NCBI GenBank assembly: GCA_001983455.1
Contig: LJDB01000062.1
Location: forward strand, 18,532-82,531
Origin: Candidatus Epulonipiscium fishelsonii
Lineage (GTDB): Bacteria; Bacillota; Clostridia; Lachnospirales; Cellulosilyticaceae
Reading direction: 5' to 3'
DNA: 64,000 bases
The notes below the pieces were generated by a model that was given only the letters and a program-made list of their open reading frames with translations, did no database searches and was not told where the DNA came from. Position 1 is the stretch's first letter; each line of letters opens with the position of its first letter. The position numbers and the translations under genes were made by a program. This document shows positions 57,128-64,000 of this stretch, piece by piece.

Positions 57128-58071
57128 CTAATTAAGATTGTCTAAATTCATATCAAACAACATGGCATTTTCACTACCTGAAACAGTAGGCAATTGTCCA
57201 TCCCACTTTTCAATATAATTTTGTATCAGTAATTCTTGAGTTAAAGACTGGCTACGCAATAAATTTGCTTGCTTTTCTGCTTCGGCTTTTAAAATAGTAG
57301 CTTCTGCATCGGCTGCAGTTTCAATTAATTTTCGCTCCGCCTGAGCTTGGGCTTCAATTATATTTCGTTCAGCTTGTGCTTGAGCTTCAATCATACTTTT
57401 TTTAGCTACTTCTTCAGCAATCTTTGTTTCTGATTGAGCAATATCAATTTCATTCATCTTATTTACTTTTTGCTGAATTGCCTGCCTAGTTTGCTCATCT
57501 AGTACAACTTGAGTTAAAGAAACTTTGTCAATTAAAATTCCATATTTATTAAAATATTCTGTTGCAGCTTTAGTAATAGCTGTATTAATTTCATTTCGGC
57601 CACTACCATATATATCAAATATTGGATATTGTGTAGAAACACTATTTACTAAAGAAACCATTGTAGGCTTTATAAATGTAGTTTCAACTATTTCACCATC
57701 TTTGCCTTTAAAACTTTCATATATAGTTGTGATATTATTTTCGTCGAATGTATATGAAAATTTCAGCTCAGCTATTGCTTCTTTACCATCAGAAGACATT
57801 ATAGCAAAACTTTCATTTTCTCTACTATCCCCATTATCTCCTGCTGTCATATAACTATGTTCAATAGAAACGGAATACAATGAGACTTTATTAATTAGGG
57901 GAATCAAAAATTCCAACCTTGATTTAAAGCCTTGCTCGAAATTCCTCCATTTGCTTTATAAACAATTCCGACCGTACCAGCGGGTATAACTTCTATGAAA
58001 GTTGTTCCAAATGTAGCTAAAACAAGCATTGCCATACCACTGACTATGTACTTTTTATGCCTTTTTATCAT
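57128..58071 (-). pseudogene. SPFH/band 7 protein with a frameshift after codon 55
   Basis: Two frames make up one SPFH (stomatin/prohibitin) protein. The first, 57904-58071, gives 55 codons with an N-terminal membrane helix (VSGMAMLVLATFGTTFIEVIPAGTVGIV) and ends QGWNF-stop. The second, in the -1 frame, goes on FLIPLINKVSLYS and has the SPFH core and a long Ala/Glu coiled coil (EAQAQAERNIIEAQAQAER). The joint is TTTTTGA at 57904-57910: one more T, or a -1 slip on the T-run, restores the chain. So it is either a frame-shifted pseudogene, a sequence error, or a slippage-controlled gene. SPFH proteins build membrane microdomains. Confidence 0.8.
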
Positions 58072-58151
58072 ATTTGACACTCCCCATGCCTAAAGCTAGG
58101 GGCTTTACGGCGTGTTTGGTAATTTTTTTCAGGATCAATTGGAATAATCAT
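58068..58151 (-). CDS. 27-codon leader ORF coupled to the SPFH gene
   Basis: ATG at 58151 has a strong AAGGAGG site. The frame reads MIIPIDPEKNYQTRR then KAPSFRHGECQI and stops at TGA 58068-58070, overlapping the SPFH ATG (ATGA). The second half is the translated IS200/IS605-like end, so the frame may be the result of an insertion into an older gene start. It may work as a coupled leader peptide, but whether it is made is unknown. Confidence 0.4.
   Translation of the reverse strand: MIIPIDPEKNYQTRRKAPSFRHGECQI
58076..58124. mobile_element. IS200/IS605-like terminal hairpin
   Basis: ACTCCCCATGCCTAAAGC and TAGGGGCTTTACGG form the imperfect CCCC...GGGG hairpin with a CTAAA loop that marks the end of many IS1341/IS605 elements. 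No transposase is attached. It lies right before the SPFH start and supplies its likely ribosome site (GGGGAG). Confidence 0.55.
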
Positions 58152-58285
58152 ATTAACATTCCTCCTTAGATCCAGATTATAACATTTTCAACAAGCAAAA
58201 TCAATATCGTTTTCTTAACAGGTAATAAATGATAGAGTTTATTATAATATTCGTATTATACAAAAAAGTTCAGATGTAGTCAAAA

Positions 58286-59485
58286 TTAATTTAAAAATGT
58301 TAGAGTTTCTTCTCTTAAACTTCCAGGAAAATACATTATTAAAAGCATATCAGGGTTTACTTCCTCTAACTTCTGTAACATTTTGTTAATACTTCCACCA
58401 TTGCCATCTCTCATATCATAAGTATGTACTTCTTTATAGTGCATAGCTAAAAAAGGTGTCATTGGTATATTAAAAGAATCTTTTATCAAAAAAATACGTT
58501 TATTAATGGGTGCTTGTGCATTAGTTATTTTTAGATATTCGTTGTCACCTCCTAAATAATATGAATAAGAGTGAGTTTGTGCATCTAAATTTAAATCTAT
58601 TTCGACATCTGAAGTAGTTTTATCAAAAATTAGCGTATCTTTAAACTCACCTTCTCTTTTAATATTTTGGCTAGGTATTTCTAAAATAAGATTTGTTTCA
58701 AATTTAGGCAATATCGTTGTTATATCATCTGGTTCTGTAAAGCTTGAACCTACTCTATTTCCCCTTGAACCAATAAAAGCATCTTCATATGTAGTTAAAT
58801 GATAATTATTTATATCTATTGCTTCTTTATTAACAACATCTACATCCAGTATCTCATTAATTTGTTCTAAAATTTTGGTATGTGCCCAAAACCCTGTTTC
58901 AAAAGTCCAATGGTGATCAGTTTTATAAAAAGCCTCATTATAATCTATTTTATCTTCTTTCATTTTTTCTCTTAAATCTAAAGTAGATATATTATTTTGG
59001 TTTAGTCCAAGTAATAATTCATCTGCATTTCTATTTGGATAAGTTATAATATCTTTAGGTAAATTTTCATCCATATCAGTAGGTAGCTTATGTGGAGCCT
59101 GTATATATAATAATGGAATTTCTTTTTCGTCTAAATATTTTTTAAAATCTGTGATATTTTCCACATAAGGCTCCATATCTAATTTATCTACAACCATTGT
59201 TAAGTGACCATTACTCAACTTTATTACATCGTTTAATACTTTTTGTCCTATTAAATTTGCCAAAGCTCCATTTAAATCAATATATCCTTGCTTAGATACA
59301 AAGTTCTCAGCATACTTAGCATTGACTCTGGAAAAAGCCCACTGAATATCCGTTTTGTTTTCCTTAAGAGAACTGCTAAAGCTACTTATAAAGTTTGGTG
59401 CATTAACTATTCCTCCTATTCCAATTAATCCAACAAATAGACATGATAATAACTTTGGATGTTGTATCTTTGATAAAAGTTTCAT
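58286..59485 (-). CDS. AlgJ/AlgX-like SGNH acetyl-transfer protein (DHHW family)
   Basis: 399 residues. N-terminal membrane anchor (LLSCLFVGLIGIGGIV), then an extracellular SGNH-like domain with the DHHW motif in YKTDHHWT and the Ser in LIKDSFNIP. Such proteins move acetyl groups from an MBOAT partner to a polysaccharide. AAGGAGG precedes ATG 59485 by 8 nt; ATG 59491 is too close. The MBOAT gene ends 13 bp upstream, so both are one operon. Confidence 0.85.
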   Translation of the reverse strand: MKLLSKIQHPKLLSCLFVGLIGIGGIVNAPNFISSFSSSLKENKTDIQWAFSRVNAKYAENFVSKQGYIDLNGALANLIGQKVLNDVIKLSNGHLTMVVDKLDMEPYVENITDFKKYLDEKEIPLLYIQAPHKLPTDMDENLPKDIITYPNRNADELLLGLNQNNISTLDLREKMKEDKIDYNEAFYKTDHHWTFETGFWAHTKILEQINEILDVDVVNKEAIDINNYHLTTYEDAFIGSRGNRVGSSFTEPDDITTILPKFETNLILEIPSQNIKREGEFKDTLIFDKTTSDVEIDLNLDAQTHSYSYYLGGDNEYLKITNAQAPINKRIFLIKDSFNIPMTPFLAMHYKEVHTYDMRDGNGGSINKMLQKLEEVNPDMLLIMYFPGSLREETLTFLN

Positions 59486-59498
59486 CAACATGACCTCC

Positions 59499-60953
59499 TT
59501 AAAAATTAAAATAAATAAATGGATTATGTGCACCAATTACAAGATATGAAATTGAAACTATAAGCACAGACATATATACCAAACTGCTACCAAACTCAAA
59601 AGTTTTAGTAGTATGTAATTTCATTTTATTTAAACAACTAGTTAAAATTGGAGTTGCTAAAACTATTCCTATTACAAGTAACAAATAATTTACATTTGCC
59701 AGACCTTCATCTATTAATGGATTTTTAGCCAAAGCAAATTTTTCCATTATACTATCCAATCCTATAGCATCAAATATATATCCTCCACCAAACATTGCAA
59801 AAATATGGCCAATTGCTCCTTTTACATCAGGACTACCAAATATAACCCATCCAACAATTACACATACCATTGTAAATGCTTGATATATAACACTTACAAA
59901 TTTGTTTTTTAAAAACCTTGATATGTCAATCAATTTTTCAAATGTAAGCAGTACAAAATACATAAGTCCCCACAAAATAAATTGCCACGCTGCTCCATGC
60001 CATACCCCAGTTAAAAACCAAACAACAAATAAGTTGAATACCATTCTTTGTTTATTAACACGGGAACCTCCAAGTGGAAAATATACGTAGTCTCTAAACC
60101 AACTACCCAGTGAAATATGCCACCTTCTCCAAAATTCGCTGACAGTTTTAGAGATATAAGGATAATTAAAGTTTTCTAAAAATTCAAAGCCAAACATTTT
60201 TCCAAGGCCAATTGCCATATCTGAATATCCAGAAAAATCATAATAAATTTGCAAACTATAAGCTATTGCTCCAACCCAAGCATAAATAATAGAAATTTCT
60301 CTTGATGGAGCTAAGAAAAAGGCATCTGCTATTAATGCGAAATTATTAGCCAAAACTATTTTTTTTCCTACACCAATAATAAATCTTCTAACTCCTTCGT
60401 TGAATTGTTCTGCAGTAGTCGTACGTTGTTTTATCTGTTCATTAATAGTGGTATATCGTACAATTGGTCCTGCAACCAACTGTGGAAAGAAAGATATATA
60501 TAAACCTAGTTCCAATATGTTTTTTTGTACTGGAGCAGATTTCCTATACACATCCACTAAATATGATAGTGCTTGAAATGTAAAAAATGAAATCCCTATA
60601 GGTAAAGGTAATTCTAAACTTTCTAAACTCAGTCCGAAAATACTATTTAAGTTCACAACAACAAAGCCTTCATATTTAAATATAAATAAAAAAGATAAGT
60701 TACACACTATTCCAATAAATAAAATTAACTTTGATTTGTTCCTATGTAAATCTATCAATATTCCTCCAAAATAATTTATTACTATACTACTTAACATAAT
60801 TAATATGTAAACGGGTTCTCCCCATGCATAAAACACTAAACTAAATGCTAATAGAAATATATTTCTTGATTTTATATTTTTTAAAACTCCATAGTATACG
60901 CCTAAGACTAACGGTAAAAATACAAATAAAAATACCATACTTGAAAAGACCAT
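59499..60953 (-). CDS. AlgI-like MBOAT O-acyltransferase
   Basis: 484 residues, about eleven membrane helices. MBOAT signature: PQLVAGPIVRY, FSGYSDMAIGLGKMFGF, NYPYISKTVSEFWRRWHISLG and the catalytic His in GVWHGAAW. It brings acetyl groups across the membrane for transfer by the DHHW protein next to it. The acetylated glycan is not known; alginate is unlikely in a Firmicute, cell-wall or capsule polysaccharide more so. The start ATG 60953 has AGGAGG upstream. Confidence 0.93.
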   Translation of the reverse strand: MVFSSMVFLFVFLPLVLGVYYGVLKNIKSRNIFLLAFSLVFYAWGEPVYILIMLSSIVINYFGGILIDLHRNKSKLILFIGIVCNLSFLFIFKYEGFVVVNLNSIFGLSLESLELPLPIGISFFTFQALSYLVDVYRKSAPVQKNILELGLYISFFPQLVAGPIVRYTTINEQIKQRTTTAEQFNEGVRRFIIGVGKKIVLANNFALIADAFFLAPSREISIIYAWVGAIAYSLQIYYDFSGYSDMAIGLGKMFGFEFLENFNYPYISKTVSEFWRRWHISLGSWFRDYVYFPLGGSRVNKQRMVFNLFVVWFLTGVWHGAAWQFILWGLMYFVLLTFEKLIDISRFLKNKFVSVIYQAFTMVCVIVGWVIFGSPDVKGAIGHIFAMFGGGYIFDAIGLDSIMEKFALAKNPLIDEGLANVNYLLLVIGIVLATPILTSCLNKMKLHTTKTFEFGSSLVYMSVLIVSISYLVIGAHNPFIYFNF

Positions 60954-61228
60954 ATTTTTCCTCCTATGTTGTAATTTGAACTCAAACTTAATAAAATTAT
61001 AACATCAAAAAAAAAAAATGGCAATCTTTTTTAACAATTTCCATTAATATACTAATTAAAATTTGAACAATATGGTATGTTTTTCAATTTGCATTCTATT
61101 ATAAACTAACTTTAGTTGAAATGTTCATATTTACTGCACTCTTTTATCGATGTGATACTTCTATACAACGGTTAAATTTTTATTAATACTTGAAATTTTA
61201 TAATATTTCTGTTAATATATTCCCAACA

Positions 61229-61262
61229 AATAAACTTATTAGAGCTCAGATGTAAGTTTATT
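61229..61262. promoter_or_regulatory. 10-bp perfect inverted repeat upstream of the ABC operon
   Basis: AATAAACTTA (61229-61238) and TAAGTTTATT (61253-61262), 14-bp spacer. Possible operator or RNA hairpin 70 bp before the ATPase gene. A second, shorter inverted repeat (GAGCTAT / ATAGCTC, about 61282-61306) follows. The rest of the 377-bp gap 60954-61330 shows nothing else I can name. Confidence 0.45.
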
Positions 61263-61330
61263 ATAGTTAGGAAGTTGCACAGGAGCTATTATTTATGATA
61301 GCTCTGCAAATTAGAAAGGGGTATTAATTT

Positions 61331-62782
61331 GTGGTATATATGAAAAACATTAAGAAAGCATTTGGTAATAATTTAGTATTAAAAGGAGTAGATTTAAAAT
61401 TAGAAGCTGGCAGTATACATGCTTTGCTTGGAGAAAATGGCACTGGTAAGTCTACACTTATGAATATACTAAGTGGACTTTTGGCATATGATGAAGGGGA
61501 AATTATCACAGAAATAACAAAAAACAAAATAGCATTTATACATCAAGAATTAGCACTGGTAGATGATTTAAATATAATGGAAAATTTATTTTTAGGGCAT
61601 GAAATAAAAAAGTCACTATTTGTTGATAAAAAAGCAATGTACATAAAATCAAAAGAAATTTTGGAAAGAATGAATATAACTATTAATCCAAAAACAATAA
61701 TAAAAGATTTAACGCCATCATATAAACAAATTATAGAAATTGCAAAAGCTTTATTAAAAGATGCTAAAATAATTATAATGGATGAACCAACAACTTCTTT
61801 GACTGAAATTGAAATACAAAGCATTTTTAGTTTGATGAAAGTGTTAAAAAGTCAAGGTGTAAGCCTAGTGTTTATATCTCATAAGCTTAATGAAGTAATT
61901 GAAATTTGTGATCGAGTTACTATTATGCGAGATGGAGAAGTTGTATATAATGGAAATATCACTGCAGATGTTAATGAACATGACCTTGCTCAACATATGG
62001 TTGGCAAAGAACTTTCATATGAAAATGTATATAACCCCCGAACGGTTGGAGATGTTGTTTTAGAACTTTGCAACTTGAATAAAGAACGTATTTTTGAAAA
62101 TATAAATATGTCAGTACATAAAGGCGAGATAGTAGGTGTGACAGGACTTTTAGGAGATGGTCGAAGTGAAGTTTTTGAGGCTGTTTTTGGAGTGAGCTCT
62201 GGTCATAGTGGAAAAATTATTATTAAAGGAAAGGAAGCAAATATAACCTCAACAGCTAAGGCTTTAAGTCTTGGAATTGGGTACATTCCTAGTAATAGAA
62301 AACAAAATGGAATTGTAAAAGACTTGTCTGTTGGAGAAAATATGATTTTGCCTAGTTTAAACAAACTTAAAAATAATGGATTAATTAGTAAGTCTATGCA
62401 AAGCAAATTTAATGAAGAATATGTAGATAAATTGAGTATAAAAGTAAATAAACTAAATAATCTTATAACCTCTCTTTCAGGTGGTAATCAACAAAAAGTT
62501 GTTATTGCTCGTGTTCTGGGGACAGCTCCAGATATTGTTATATTGGATAATCCAACACAAGGAGTAGACATTGGTGCAAAGCTTGAAATTTATAATATTA
62601 TAATGAATTTAGCAAAAGAAGGAGTGAGTTTTATTATTCTTTCAAATGAAGCACAAGAGATATTTATGACATGCGATAGGACATATGTTATGTTTCAAGG
62701 TCAAATTAGACATGAATTTAGTAGAGCTGAGATGTCCGAAGAAAATATAATGTTAGTAGCAACAGGGGGACAAATAATATAA
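61331..62782 (+). CDS. Ribose/galactose-type ABC transporter ATP-binding protein
   Basis: 483 residues with two ABC domains in tandem, as in RbsA/MglA. First domain: Walker A GENGTGKSTL (Thr where most have Ala), LIIMDEPTTSL Walker B. Second domain: degenerate Walker A (TGLLGDGRSEV), signature LSGGNQQKV and VILDNPTQGVD. GTG 61331 is used as start since AAAGGGG is 10 nt before it and it fits the family's start. Probably an importer of a pentose, hexose or nucleoside; the binding protein is not in the window. Confidence 0.92.
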   Translation: MVYMKNIKKAFGNNLVLKGVDLKLEAGSIHALLGENGTGKSTLMNILSGLLAYDEGEIITEITKNKIAFIHQELALVDDLNIMENLFLGHEIKKSLFVDKKAMYIKSKEILERMNITINPKTIIKDLTPSYKQIIEIAKALLKDAKIIIMDEPTTSLTEIEIQSIFSLMKVLKSQGVSLVFISHKLNEVIEICDRVTIMRDGEVVYNGNITADVNEHDLAQHMVGKELSYENVYNPRTVGDVVLELCNLNKERIFENINMSVHKGEIVGVTGLLGDGRSEVFEAVFGVSSGHSGKIIIKGKEANITSTAKALSLGIGYIPSNRKQNGIVKDLSVGENMILPSLNKLKNNGLISKSMQSKFNEEYVDKLSIKVNKLNNLITSLSGGNQQKVVIARVLGTAPDIVILDNPTQGVDIGAKLEIYNIIMNLAKEGVSFIILSNEAQEIFMTCDRTYVMFQGQIRHEFSRAEMSEENIMLVATGGQII

Positions 62783-62820
62783 AATGAGGGTGGACTATGT
62801 TTGCCCATTAGGGGGATATA

Positions 62821-63765
62821 ATGAAAAAATGGTTTAGCGAAAATAGTGCATTTGTAGCTTTATTAGCACTAGTAATAATTGCGACTTTATTAAAAGGAGA
62901 AATGTTTTTTAATCAAAGAAATCTTACCAACATATTTCTTAACAATTCAATTATCGGTATAATTGCTTTAGGAATGACGTTAATTATTATTACTGGTGGG
63001 ATTGATTTAGCAGTAGGCTCACAACTTGCTGCATCAGGGCTTTTGTCAATAACAGTTTTAAATGCTACAGGAAGTATTATTGCTTCATTTATTGCAACTA
63101 CAGTTTTTGGGATAGTTAGTGGAGGGTTTACAGGAGTGTTAATTTCAAAATGTAATATACCTCCATTTATTGTTACCCTAGGAACCATGAGTATTTACCG
63201 TTCAGTTTCTCAACACTTTTTCACTGGCGGTGGTGTAAAAGTTATGGGAGATAGTAAAGATGCTTTTATAGCTATTTCAAATACTAAAATTGGCGGACAA
63301 ATTTCAATGATTATAGTATATTGGATTGTACTGGGGATAGTTATGGCAATTTTAGCAAGTAAGACTACTTTAGGCAGACATATTTATGCAGTAGGAAGTA
63401 ATGAAAAAGCAACAAGACTTGCTGGAATAAATGTAGACTTAGTAAAAATAAAAACATATGCTATTTCAGGAGTACTAGTAGCTTTCGCCTCTATTATTGA
63501 AGCTGCAAGACTAGGTAGTATGAATTCTGCATCTTCAGGAAGTTCATATGAAATGGATGCCATAGCCGCTGTTGTTATTGGAGGAACAAGTATGTCTGGT
63601 GGCAAAGGTAAAATTATTGGTACAATTCTTGGTACACTTACACTAGGCGTTATAAATAATATGATGAATTTACTTGGAGTACCGACATTTCTTGTTTCAG
63701 CTATAAAAGGTGCTATTATAATCGGTGCAGTTTTACTACAAAGTACACTTAACAGAGATAAATAA
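62821..63765 (+). CDS. Ribose-type ABC transporter permease
   Basis: 314 residues, about nine membrane helices, RbsC family: GMTLIIITGGIDLAVGS near the start, GTMSIYRSVSQ, and GRHIYAVGSNEKATRLAGI (coupling loop with EAA-like G). It forms the membrane channel with the ATPase before it. GGGGGATA precedes ATG 62821. Last gene on this strand; a terminator follows. Confidence 0.93.
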   Translation: MKKWFSENSAFVALLALVIIATLLKGEMFFNQRNLTNIFLNNSIIGIIALGMTLIIITGGIDLAVGSQLAASGLLSITVLNATGSIIASFIATTVFGIVSGGFTGVLISKCNIPPFIVTLGTMSIYRSVSQHFFTGGGVKVMGDSKDAFIAISNTKIGGQISMIIVYWIVLGIVMAILASKTTLGRHIYAVGSNEKATRLAGINVDLVKIKTYAISGVLVAFASIIEAARLGSMNSASSGSSYEMDAIAAVVIGGTSMSGGKGKIIGTILGTLTLGVINNMMNLLGVPTFLVSAIKGAIIIGAVLLQSTLNRDK

Positions 63766-63786
63766 CAAATAACAGATTTATCCACG

Positions 63787-63823
63787 AAAAAGGAGAAAAG
63801 ATTTTTAGTCTTTTCTCCTTTTA
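63787..63823 (+). terminator. Terminator of the ABC transporter operon
   Basis: AAAAGGAGAAAAGA (63788-63801) pairs perfectly with TCTTTTCTCCTTTT (63809-63822) around a 7-nt loop. The final 175 bp of the window hold no feature I can recognise. Confidence 0.92.
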
Positions 63824-64000
63824 TATTTCCAAATTTATTATAAGATATTCTTCACAATTATATATCTTTTTCCGTTATAGTATTGATTATTTGAATATGT
63901 TCTGCTACTCAAAATATGGACCAAAATACCCATACCGAGATTTTTCCTATTTCAACGTGTCTGGTTTGGTTAATTAGATACTCTAATAACTACTTCCATT

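Overview
The window is AT-rich, and its gene families point to an anaerobic, low-GC Firmicute of the class Clostridia, probably a spore-former or a close relative of one, possibly in the Lachnospirales. The evidence is a SleC-like spore-cortex hydrolase, FabK as the enoyl reductase, a fused accDA, clostridial-type glycerol-3-phosphate dehydrogenase genes with a DUF1667 partner, a flavin-based extracytoplasmic reductase, an FMN-controlled rib operon and frequent AGGAGG-type ribosome sites. The species cannot be fixed from the sequence alone.

Layout. 1-1.3 kb: 5' part of a CorA-type transporter and a small DUF5658 membrane protein (minus strand). 1.35-10.7 kb: a complete type II fatty-acid synthesis operon, fabH-acpP-fabK-fabD-fabG-fabF-accB-fabZ-accC-accDA, from a promoter upstream of fabH to a terminator after accDA. 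10.7-17.4 kb: a soluble reductive-dehalogenase-like Fe-S protein, a SleC-like enzyme, a dCache chemoreceptor, a MobA-like protein and a DUF1638 protein. 17.5-21.2 kb: ribD-ribE-ribBA-ribH behind an FMN riboswitch with a clear terminator; a decayed TnpB element sits just upstream of the aptamer. 21.5-28.9 kb: YeiH-type exporter, a secreted protein with an Asp/Trp repeat tail, a double-FMN-bind flavoprotein reductase, deoC, a GT8 glycosyltransferase and a secreted esterase. 29-36 kb: a four-carbon acid-sugar catabolic operon (GarR-type dehydrogenase, two DUF1537 kinases, PdxA2, GntP permease) divergent from a GntR/FCD regulator.

36-37.8 kb is a gene-poor stretch holding a 36-bp tandem repeat, several terminator-like hairpins, a 96-bp element with 13-bp perfect inverted ends, tRNA-Arg(CCU) and the 3' relic of a second TnpB element next to glpK. 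37.8-43.5 kb: glpK, glpF, two FAD oxidoreductases and DUF1667 make a glycerol-to-DHAP route; the threonate operon also ends in DHAP. 43.6-45.5 kb: MarR-MATE efflux pair with a 34-bp operator-like palindrome. 45.6-50.1 kb: DegV, an unknown acidic helical protein and a lone glgB. 50.1-53.4 kb: an internally deleted IS3 relic and three flagellin-related genes, two of them strongly diverged. 53.7-58.1 kb: a DUF285 repeat protein without a signal peptide, ftsZ, ftsQ and a frameshifted SPFH protein whose leader carries another IS200/IS605-like end. 58.3-61 kb: an AlgJ/AlgI-type polysaccharide O-acetylation pair. 61.3-63.8 kb: the ATPase and permease of a ribose-type ABC transporter.

The least explained parts are the 36-39.5 kb repeat and terminator zone, the IS200/IS605 ends lodged in three gene leaders, the Asp/Trp-tail protein and the divergent flagellin-like genes.
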